Assembly: GCA_052035915.1 (NCBI GenBank) | Contig: JBPOHE010000034.1 | Coordinates: 1 to 15,992 of the forward strand | Direction of reading: 5' to 3' | DNA: 15,992 nt | Origin: JBPOHE01 sp052035915 | GTDB taxonomy: Bacteria; Pseudomonadota; Gammaproteobacteria; Chromatiales; Chromatiaceae | Shown: in pieces, positions 7,014 through 13,195 of the stretch | Position numbering within the stretch: position 1 is the first letter of the stretch | Layout of the letters: the number at the start of each line of letters is the position of its first letter | Made by a program: the position numbers and the translations under genes | The notes under the pieces: generated by a model | Told to the model about the DNA's origin: nothing | The model's database searches: none | The model's input: the letters and a program-made list of their open reading frames with translations, nothing else

Positions 7014-7499
7014 TCAGGGAGCCGCTTCGCCGCGGATCCGCGCCAGTTCGCGGTAGAGATCCAGCACATGGCGGCGGTTGGCGCCAAAGTCCCCCTTGCC
7101 GATCCGGGACGCCGCGCGGATGTGCAGGCAGAGGCGTCCTTCTGGGCCTGGCTCCAGGGTCGTCTCCAGATCGTCGTGAAACCGCCACAGGCGACTGGTG
7201 ATCAGGGCCTGGCGACGAGGAGATGGCTGTCCGACCGCCAGGATCTCCCATCCCAACGTTCTCATGGCCTCCTCCAACTGGCGTCCCAGTTCCTCCGGAG
7301 TGCCCCGATAGCAACGGCTCCGGAGTTCGGGGAGGCGGTGATCCGGCGAGGTCAGGACCAGATTCTGGGTCAGATAGACCCAGAGGCGTTCTCCTATTCC
7401 CGGCGGACCAAGCAAGCTGGCGCCATTGAGGATCAGCGCCCCGATCCCCAGCACCAGCGGCAGGCCGAGTATTCCCAGCCACCAGAAACCCCATCGCAT
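7014..7499 (-). CDS. DUF1499 family protein, membrane-anchored
   Basis: The 161-residue protein begins with a single hydrophobic helix (about residues 5-29) that acts as membrane anchor or uncleaved signal. The DUF1499 core follows, recognised by the pattern ending SRIGKGDFGANRRHVLDLY, where the family has SRxGxxDxGxNRxRV. The middle (ALITSRLWRFHDDLETTLEPGPEGRLCLHIRAAS) is the beta-rich part. A ribosome-binding site, GAGGGGAGAGG, lies just upstream of ATG 7499. Family function is unknown. It converges on the thioredoxin/HEAT gene and diverges from DUF423, with a 221-base gap between the two starts in which no clear promoter pair could be assigned. Confidence 0.75.
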   Translation of the reverse strand: MRWGFWWLGILGLPLVLGIGALILNGASLLGPPGIGERLWVYLTQNLVLTSPDHRLPELRSRCYRGTPEELGRQLEEAMRTLGWEILAVGQPSPRRQALITSRLWRFHDDLETTLEPGPEGRLCLHIRAASRIGKGDFGANRRHVLDLYRELARIRGEAAP

Positions 7500-7720
7500 C
7501 GCGCCTCTCCCCTCTTGTCCAGTCCGGACCTCATGCTGCTAGACTATCGCCTTGGCTTCAAGTCCACGGACCCTTGGAGCCAAGACGGCGGCCCTGGGGG
7601 AGCAAGAGATCATCAGCCGGTACGCCGATTTTCTCCGCCGGCTGGTCAGTCGCCAGTCGTTATCGGGGAGGCTCGGCCCGGCTGAGCTCGGGGCGCTGGT
7701 TCAGGTAGGGGAGAAACAAG

Positions 7721-8203
7721 ATGCCGATGTCACAAACGAGAAATCGCGGTGGGCGCAATCTCTGGCTGGCTTTGGGGGCGATCAACGGCTTGCTGGCCGT
7801 GGCGCTCGGCGCCTATGCCGCCCACGGCTTACGCGGACGGCTGCTGGCCGGGGATCTCAATGTCTTCGAGATCGGCGTCCATTATCAGGGGCTTCATGCC
7901 CTGGCCCTGGTGGCGGTGGGGATTCTGAGCCGTATCGGCGGCGAGAGCCGCTGGCTGAAGTGGTCGGGTTGGGCTTTTTTTCTCGGTATCCTCATCTTCA
8001 GCGGTAGCCTCTATGCCCTGGTCATGAGCGGTTGGCGTGGTCTTGGGATCGTCACTCCTTTCGGCGGTCTGCTCTTTCTGCTCGGCTGGCTGCTGCTCGT
8101 CTTCGAAGCCTGGGGCTCGTCATCGGGCCAGGTCGCCAAAGCCGCGCCGCGGCCACGTCCAGCGTCGAGACCTCGAGACAAGGGCCAGGATCCGCTCGAC
8201 TGA
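7721..8203 (+). CDS. DUF423 family membrane protein (YgdD-like)
   Basis: This small inner-membrane protein of unknown function has four predicted membrane segments: about residues 13-33, 52-72, 80-102 and 109-130. DUF423 signatures are clear: GAYAAHGLRG, YQGLHALAL, IFSGSLYALV and VTPFGGLLFLLGW. The 160 residues exceed the usual length of about 125 because of a hydrophilic Pro/Arg-rich tail (from about 133, GSSSGQVAKAAPRPRP) that the family normally lacks. ATG 7721 was chosen for GGGGAG at 7708-7713; ATG 7727, two codons later, is also possible. An overlapping frame starting at 7552 is rejected because it shows no family features. Confidence 0.88.
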   Translation: MPMSQTRNRGGRNLWLALGAINGLLAVALGAYAAHGLRGRLLAGDLNVFEIGVHYQGLHALALVAVGILSRIGGESRWLKWSGWAFFLGILIFSGSLYALVMSGWRGLGIVTPFGGLLFLLGWLLLVFEAWGSSSGQVAKAAPRPRPASRPRDKGQDPLD

Positions 8204-8583
8204 AGCGACGATGGCTCCTGAAACAGCCTTTCTCCCGGCAGGAGAAGAGATTGCTGCGACCAGGGTAGCTGTCTGGGCCGCGTCTCCGCCCTAGACTATG
8301 GTGTCCGTCGGAGTTGACTCCCTGGGTCGGTTCGGCAAGCAACCGAGATATCTCGAGGTGGATGTCGGCCCTTCTTTTGAGACGGCGTCAGGGATGCGCC
8401 CCTCTTCGGCGCGTTGTATAGTGGCCGGGTTCGAGCCCCTTGCGTTCGACCATGCCGCGGACCGCGAAGGGCCGTATTCCATGCCGCTGATAGAAGAAGC
8501 TTCAGATCAGCCTAGATAATAGAGGGGGGATCCCGAAGGTGTATCCAACCCAACCATCCATCTCACAGAGAGAAGAGCTCAAT
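8204..8583. other. 380-base non-coding leader region upstream of pilU
   Basis: No convincing gene is seen. Visible elements are a weak hairpin after DUF423 (TTCTCC / GGAGAA around 8231-8248), a perfect 12-bp palindrome CGAGATATCTCG at 8344-8355, a -10-like TATAGT at 8417-8422 and a -10-like GATAAT at 8515-8520. Neither -10 has a good -35. The ACAGAGAGAAGAG run before 8584 serves as the pilU ribosome-binding site. The pilU promoter is presumably here but cannot be fixed by eye. Confidence 0.4.
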
Positions 8584-9693
8584 ATGGACGTCGTTCCTTA
8601 TCTCAAATTGATGGTGCAAAAAAACGGTTCCGATGTCTATTTCAGCACCGGGACCAATGTGCACCTGAAAACCGAGGGTAAGACCCTGCCCATCGCCAAC
8701 ACCATGATGGATCGCGGACATGTCCGCAAGCTGGCCTACACCGTCATGAACGAGGCGCAGATCAAGGAATTCGAGGCCACCATGGAGTGTAACCTGGCTA
8801 TTTCGGTGACGGGCTTGGGGCGTTTTCGCGTCAATGTGTTCAAGCAGCGTGGCGACGTTGCGATGGTGATCCGCTATATCCGCGGCGAGATCCCGCCGGT
8901 TGAGAAGCTCAACCTGCCTATCATTCTCAAGGATCTGGTCATGGAGCCCCGCGGCTTGGTGTTGGTGGTGGGCGCCACCGGCTCGGGCAAGTCGACGACC
9001 CTCGCGGCCATGATCGAGCACCGCAATCAGAACATCCCCGGACACATCCTCACCATCGAGGATCCCATCGAGTTCGTCTACACCCATAAAAAGTCCGTGG
9101 TCAATCAGCGCGAGGTGGGGTTGGACACCATCTCATACGAAAACGCGCTGAAGAATGCCATGCGTGAAGCGCCGGATGTGATTCAAATCGGCGAGATCCG
9201 GGATTCTCACACCATGGCCCACGCCATCGCCTACGCCGAAACCGGGCATCTCTGCCTGTCCACGCTGCATGCCAACAATGCCAACCAGGCTCTGGACCGC
9301 ATCATCAACTTTTTCCCCGATACCGCCCATCGCCAACTCTTCATGGATCTTTCCCTCAACCTGCGGGCGGTGATCTCCCAACGTCTGGTGCGTGGCCGCG
9401 ACGGTCAACGGGTACCGGCGGTGGAGGTGTTGTTGCTCACCAGTTATATCTCCGAGTTGATCCAGAAGGGTGATATCCATTCCATCAAGGAGGCCATGGA
9501 ACAAGGAACCGAGCGGGGCATGCAGACCTTCGATCAGGCGCTTTATAAGCTCTATAAAGATGGCAAGATCGATCTTGAAGAGGCCCTGCGCAACGCCGAT
9601 TCCCGCAACAACCTGGCGTTGCGCATCCGGCTCTCCGAAAGCGGTTCGGCCGTCTCTCCCACCAATCTTGGTTTTGGAGAGGACATCTTCTAA
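8584..9693 (+). CDS. pilU: type IV pilus retraction ATPase PilU
   Basis: This cytoplasmic hexameric ATPase of the PilT/VirB11 type assists PilT in pilus retraction for twitching motility. The 369 residues carry all motifs: Walker A GATGSGKST (130-138), Asp box TIEDPIEF with the catalytic Glu (about 157-164), Walker B DVIQIGEIRD (198-207) and His box HLCLSTLHANNANQALDRI (222-240). PilU is preferred over PilT because the N-terminus (KLMVQKNGSDVYFSTG) and the C-terminal GMQTFDQALYKLYKDGKIDLEEAL follow PilU, and the C-terminus extends beyond the usual PilT end. ATG 8584 is used; a GTG at 8539 would add 15 residues not expected in the family. No pilT lies beside it, so it must act with PilT encoded elsewhere. 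Its stop codon abuts a terminal-inverted-repeat element. Confidence 0.93.
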   Translation: MDVVPYLKLMVQKNGSDVYFSTGTNVHLKTEGKTLPIANTMMDRGHVRKLAYTVMNEAQIKEFEATMECNLAISVTGLGRFRVNVFKQRGDVAMVIRYIRGEIPPVEKLNLPIILKDLVMEPRGLVLVVGATGSGKSTTLAAMIEHRNQNIPGHILTIEDPIEFVYTHKKSVVNQREVGLDTISYENALKNAMREAPDVIQIGEIRDSHTMAHAIAYAETGHLCLSTLHANNANQALDRIINFFPDTAHRQLFMDLSLNLRAVISQRLVRGRDGQRVPAVEVLLLTSYISELIQKGDIHSIKEAMEQGTERGMQTFDQALYKLYKDGKIDLEEALRNADSRNNLALRIRLSESGSAVSPTNLGFGEDIF

Positions 9694-9896
9694 GAAACTG
9701 TTTGGAAATTCTCGTCGCAACTTTCGAGCCTCGGGGCCAAGGTCTGTTTCTCTGGTTATTGTTCTATTTTAGGGAACAATGGAGGATGTATTTCTTTATT
9801 TGTTCTTGTTAAAAGAACAAAAATCCGGTCTTTCAGGTCGATGCCCGGGGCCTTCAAGCTTGCCGCTCGGAAGCCCAGGGTTTCCAAACAGCTTCT
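9693..9896. repeat. Roughly 200-bp terminal-inverted-repeat element with internal hairpins
   Basis: The ends AGAAACTGTTTGGAAA (9693-9708) and TTTCCAAACAGCTTCT (9881-9896) are inverted repeats with one mismatch in 16. Inside are two AT-rich hairpins: ATTGTTC/GAACAAT (stem of 7, about 9758-9780), and TTTGTTCTT/AAGAACAAA (stem of 9, about 9799-9822). A related core recurs at 15656-15762. The left end touches the pilU stop codon (TAA 9691-9693). No ORF is seen inside. It resembles a MITE; the second hairpin may also end pilU transcription. Confidence 0.7.
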
Positions 9897-9913
9897 GACG
9901 CTTTCTCCAGCCG

Positions 9914-10264
9914 ATGCCCACCCGGTATTTTGCGTCGATCGTTTCCAAGGCGGATCGAGAGGCTGTGGTGAGGGCGGCACCGGCCGCCCTGGTGCTCTAT
10001 AGCGCCCCCGATTGTCAGCTCTGCCGCGTCCTCGAACCCAAGCTGTCGGCGGCTCTGGAAACGGAGTTCCCACGGCTGGAGAGGTATTCAATCGATTGCC
10101 GGCGCTATCCCGAACTGGCCGCCCAGGAGGGGGTGTTCTCCGTGCCGACCCTGGTGTTGTACCTCGAAGGCCGGGAATGGTGGCGTCAGGTGCGTCCCCT
10201 GTCTGTGTCCCTTCTGATCGAGGCGATACGTCGCCCTTACCAGATGACGTTGGCATCGGAATAG
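9914..10264 (+). CDS. thioredoxin-family protein with CQLC active site
   Basis: The 116-residue protein has the thioredoxin arrangement: strand ALVLYS followed by CQLC (C34 and C37), helix, then GVFSVPTLVLYLEGRE with the cis-proline P78 and the final strand pair. The dipeptide between the cysteines is Gln-Leu, not Gly-Pro, so its redox potential and partner cannot be inferred from thioredoxin itself. A third cysteine (C62) lies in SIDCRRYPEL. There is no signal peptide, so it is probably cytoplasmic. No clear Shine-Dalgarno precedes ATG 9914; the right end of the repeat element lies 17 bases upstream. It is followed by glgP after 134 bases. Family membership is reasonably sure, the role unknown. 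Confidence 0.78.
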   Translation: MPTRYFASIVSKADREAVVRAAPAALVLYSAPDCQLCRVLEPKLSAALETEFPRLERYSIDCRRYPELAAQEGVFSVPTLVLYLEGREWWRQVRPLSVSLLIEAIRRPYQMTLASE

Positions 10265-10325
10265 GGCTCCACCTCCGAGCCGTCGTTCCAGAAGTTCGTC
10301 CGGTATTTCACCATGGGATCGGCAG

Positions 10326-10353
10326 TTGCCTGGCGGGCTGGTTCGCCTACTCT
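10326..10353 (+). promoter_or_regulatory. Weak candidate sigma-70 promoter for glgP
   Basis: TTGCCT (10326-10331) and TACTCT (10348-10353) are spaced by 16 bases, which would give a transcript start near 10360 and a leader of about 40 bases. Only a consensus resemblance is seen. Confidence 0.25.
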
Positions 10354-10398
10354 ATGTCCCAAGCCTCACAATTTTCCGGACGCACAGGTGATCCATCC

Positions 10399-12921
10399 AT
10401 GCCCAGCACGCCTTACAGTCTTTTTCGTCCCCTGATCAAAAGCCAACCCAATGCCCGCCTCACCGAGGTTCCCCCGCTCGGTATGGAGGCCGAAGGTATC
10501 GGTCTGGATTTCCGTCATTATTTCAGTCGCACCCTGGGGCGGGATCAAAACTGCACCTCGTCCCATTATCCATACCGGGCGCTGGCGGTCGTGGTCCGGG
10601 ATAGGCTTATGGAACGATGGAAGAAAACCAGGGCCGCTTATGAACGTGAGCAGTGCAAACGGACCTATTATCTTTCGCTGGAATTTCTCATGGGACGCGC
10701 CCTCAGTAACCATCTGCTCAATCTCGACATCTCGGAGGCGACCCGAAAGGCGCTCCATGAGGTGGGCCTGGATCTCGAAGAGATCGCCGATAGCGAGCCG
10801 GATGCCGGACTGGGCAATGGCGGCCTGGGGCGCTTGGCGGCCTGCTTTCTCGATAGCTGCGCGACCTTGCAACTCCCGGTCAAGGGGTACGGCCTCCGCT
10901 ATGAGTACGGCATGTTTCGTCAACAGCTTTCCGACGGACGTCAGGTGGAAGAGCCGGATCACTGGCTGCGCGACGGCCATCCCTGGGAGCTGGAGCGTCC
11001 CGAATATACCCAGCGGGTCCAGTTCGGCGGGCGCACCGAGTTTCAGACCGATGACTCCGGCCGCTTGCGGGTCCGCTGGGTGGACACCAAGGATGTCCTC
11101 GCCGTGCCCTTCGACATCCCCATCCCCGGTTACCGTAACGGCACCGTCAACACCCTGAGGTTGTGGAAGGCCCAGGCGACCGACGCCTTCGACCTTGGCG
11201 AGTTCAACGCCGGCAGCTATCCCGAATCCGTGCGCTCGAAGAATGCCGCCGAACACATCACCATGGTGCTCTACCCCAACGACGCCAGCGAAAACGGCAA
11301 GGAACTCCGCCTGCGGCAGCAGTATTTCCTCGCCGCCGCCAGCATCAAGGACGTGCTGCGACAATGGCGCGAGCTGCATCACAACCAGATGCCCATGGAC
11401 GACTTCGCCGAGAAGAACTGTTTCCAGCTCAACGACACCCATCCCACCCTGGCGGTGGCGGAGCTGATGCGCCAGCTCATGGACGAGCTGGGGCTGGGTT
11501 GGAACCGGGCCTGGAAGATCACCACCAAGATCATGGCCTATACCAACCACACCCTGCTTCCCGAGGCGCTGGAGAAGTGGCCGGTGCGGCTGTTTCGTCA
11601 ACTCCTGCCGCGGCTGTTGGAGATCATCTTCGAGATCAATGCCCGTTTTCTTGCCCAGGTCGCCTCGCGCTGGCCGGGTGACAGCGAGCGGATGCAGCGC
11701 ATGTCGATCATCGAAGAAGGCGATGAGCCACGGGTGCGCATGGCCTATCTCGCCATCGTCGGCTCATTTTCGGTCAACGGGGTGGCGGAACTCCACTCGC
11801 GCCTGCTACGGGAGGGCTTGTTCCGGGATTTCTATGAACTCTGGCCGGAGAAGTTCAACAACAAGACCAACGGCGTGACGCCCAGGCGTTGGATCGCCGC
11901 CGCCAATCCGGCTCTACGGCAACTCCTCGACACCTACATCGGCCCGGACTGGATCCGGGATCTGCCTCGACTCAGCCGACTGCGCACCTATCTCGAGGAT
12001 CGAGACTTTCGCCACCGCTGGCGCGAGGTGAAAGCGGCCAATAAGCGGCGGCTGGCGGCTCTGGTGAAAGAGGAATGTCGGGTCGATTTCGATCCCCGGG
12101 CCATGTTCGATGTCCAGGTCAAACGCATCCACGAATACAAACGCCAACTGCTCAATGTCTTGCATGTCATCCATCTCTACCACCGCATCAAGACCGGGAG
12201 GACGGCGGATTGGACCCCGCGTTGCGTCCTCATCGGCGGCAAGGCGGCGCCCGGTTATGCCATGGCCAAGCTCATCATCAAGCTGATCAACAATGCCGCG
12301 GCGGTGATCAACCAGGATCCCCAGGTGGGGAATCGCCTCAAGCTCGCCTTTCTGCCCAATTACCGGGTCAGCCTGATGGAGGTGATCTGTCCGGGCACCG
12401 ACCTCTCCGAGCAGATATCCACCGCCGGCAAGGAGGCCTCGGGCACCGGCAATATGAAGTTCATGATGAACGGCGCCGTCACCATCGGCACCCTGGACGG
12501 CGCCAATATCGAGATCCGCGAGGAGGTGGGGGCGGACAACTTCTTTCTCTTCGGCCTGACGGCGGAAGAGGTGGAGTCCTGGCGGCAGGACTATCGACCG
12601 GATGAGATCATCGCCGCCGACCCGGATCTGCGCCAGGTGATGCACCTCATCGAGTGCGGCCATTTCAGCCAGTTCGAGCCGGGGATCTTCGATCCTCTGG
12701 TGCGATCCATCCGCAGCCCGGAGGACCCCTGGATGACCGCGGCGGATTTCCGCACTTATGTCGAGGCCCAGGAGCAAGCGGCGCTGGCCTATCGCGATGA
12801 GGAGCGCTGGACCAACATGAGTCTCCTCAACACCGCCTGTAGCGGACGTTTCTCCACCGACCGCACCATGCGGGAATATAACGCCGAGATCTGGAAGATG
12901 ACGCCGATCAACCCAGGCTGA
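10399..12921 (+). CDS. glgP: glycogen/alpha-glucan phosphorylase
   Basis: GlgP releases glucose-1-phosphate from glycogen with inorganic phosphate and pyridoxal phosphate in the cytoplasm. The 840 residues match the family length (about 800-840). Visible landmarks are TYYLSLEFLMGRAL, AGLGNGGLGRLAACFLDS, LNDTHPTLAVAELMR, KTNGVTPRRW, VKRIHEYKRQLLN and the PLP site EASGTGNMKF, whose lysine is K687. It ends at TGA 12919-12921. ATG 10399 is preferred because AGGTGA lies 8 bases upstream. An open frame extends upstream to 10012, overlapping the thioredoxin-like gene in another frame, and is not credible; ATG 10354 is an alternative without a ribosome-binding site. No other glg genes are in the window. 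It is followed by palindromes and the CHAD-ParA operon. Confidence 0.96.
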   Translation: MPSTPYSLFRPLIKSQPNARLTEVPPLGMEAEGIGLDFRHYFSRTLGRDQNCTSSHYPYRALAVVVRDRLMERWKKTRAAYEREQCKRTYYLSLEFLMGRALSNHLLNLDISEATRKALHEVGLDLEEIADSEPDAGLGNGGLGRLAACFLDSCATLQLPVKGYGLRYEYGMFRQQLSDGRQVEEPDHWLRDGHPWELERPEYTQRVQFGGRTEFQTDDSGRLRVRWVDTKDVLAVPFDIPIPGYRNGTVNTLRLWKAQATDAFDLGEFNAGSYPESVRSKNAAEHITMVLYPNDASENGKELRLRQQYFLAAASIKDVLRQWRELHHNQMPMDDFAEKNCFQLNDTHPTLAVAELMRQLMDELGLGWNRAWKITTKIMAYTNHTLLPEALEKWPVRLFRQLLPRLLEIIFEINARFLAQVASRWPGDSERMQRMSIIEEGDEPRVRMAYLAIVGSFSVNGVAELHSRLLREGLFRDFYELWPEKFNNKTNGVTPRRWIAAANPALRQLLDTYIGPDWIRDLPRLSRLRTYLEDRDFRHRWREVKAANKRRLAALVKEECRVDFDPRAMFDVQVKRIHEYKRQLLNVLHVIHLYHRIKTGRTADWTPRCVLIGGKAAPGYAMAKLIIKLINNAAAVINQDPQVGNRLKLAFLPNYRVSLMEVICPGTDLSEQISTAGKEASGTGNMKFMMNGAVTIGTLDGANIEIREEVGADNFFLFGLTAEEVESWRQDYRPDEIIAADPDLRQVMHLIECGHFSQFEPGIFDPLVRSIRSPEDPWMTAADFRTYVEAQEQAALAYRDEERWTNMSLLNTACSGRFSTDRTMREYNAEIWKMTPINPG

Positions 12922-12939
12922 GGCGATTTCTGTCAAAAA

Positions 12940-12963
12940 AACAGACCAGCCGGCTGGTCTGTT
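12940..12963. terminator. Perfect 24-bp palindrome after glgP, possible bidirectional terminator
   Basis: The 24 bases read the same on both strands (half-site AACAGACCAGCC), giving a 10-bp stem with a CCGG loop plus AA/TT ends. It is preceded by a run of A (12935-12941), which makes a U-run for transcripts on the minus strand, but only TT follows on plus. It begins 19 bases after the glgP stop. Confidence 0.5.
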
Positions 12964-13044
12964 CGTCCGCCTTCGGCGTTACACCAGCCGTTACCGAGCT
13001 CGCTCGGCGCCGTCTGGCGCGCTTGGAAGGCGAACGAACAGCCG
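12952..13044. repeat. Large imperfect inverted repeat between glgP and the CHAD gene
   Basis: CTGTTCGTCCGCCTTC (12959-12974) pairs with GAAGGCGAACGAACAG (13026-13041) with one mismatch, and flanking CGGCT/AGCCG extends the pairing. Smaller hairpins (CGCC/GGCG, CCGAG/CTCGG) lie inside. The left arm overlaps the perfect palindrome at 12940-12963, so the two structures exclude each other. It could be a REP-like element or an alternative terminator fold; no ORF is present. Confidence 0.5.
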
Positions 13045-13091
13045 TCGCCTTCAGGCTCATGGGGTAGCGGAGCGGGCTTCCTCTCGCGCAG

Positions 13092-13120
13092 ATGTCATAA
13101 ATCTGTAAAACTACTTTCAA
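13092..13120 (+). promoter_or_regulatory. PHO-box-like site (three PhoB half-sites, 11-bp period)
   Basis: Three 7-base units resemble the PhoB half-site CTGTCAT at exact 11-base intervals: ATGTCAT (13092-13098), CTGTAAA (13103-13109) and CTTTCAA (13114-13120). They are separated by the A/T-rich 4-base spacers AAAT and ACTA. This is the known architecture of PHO boxes in phosphate-starvation promoters. It sits 75 bases before the CHAD start on the same strand. No good -10 hexamer is visible at the expected distance, which is the main weakness. Confidence 0.55.
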
Positions 13121-13130
13121 ACACACCAAA

Positions 13131-13169
13131 GCCCGGGGCAGGCGTTCAGAAAGACCGCTGAACCCGGGC
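13131..13169 (+). other. Leader hairpin upstream of the CHAD gene
   Basis: Nested pairing of GCCCGG (13131-13136) with CCGGGC (13164-13169), and of GTTCAG (13144-13149) with CTGAAC (13158-13163), forms a bulged hairpin 10 bases before the strong ribosome-binding site. It would lie in the transcript leader if the promoter is at the PHO-like site, and could affect translation. It has no T-run. Confidence 0.4.
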
Positions 13170-13195
13170 ACCCACCGCCGGAGGAGGGGCCGCAC

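Noticed and set aside
7552..8007. 151-codon plus-strand frame overlapping DUF423
   Set aside because: Most of it overlaps the DUF423 gene out of frame. The unique first part (7552-7720) is too short and shows no motif or convincing ribosome-binding site.
8410..8450. tRNA-like T-loop sequence GGTTCGAGCCC
   Set aside because: The T-stem does not pair properly and no acceptor stem, D-arm or anticodon arm can be found around it.
8298..8519. 73-codon frame upstream of pilU
   Set aside because: No ribosome-binding site, no recognisable family and irregular composition; more likely leader DNA.
10012..10398. 129-codon upstream extension of the glgP frame
   Set aside because: It overlaps the thioredoxin-like gene in another frame, has no phosphorylase similarity, and the phosphorylase frame has a good ribosome-binding site at 10385-10390.
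12930..12945. Possible PHO box CTGTCAA after glgP
   Set aside because: Only one half-site is present; the position 11 bases on shows no second unit, and it lies against a terminator-like palindrome.
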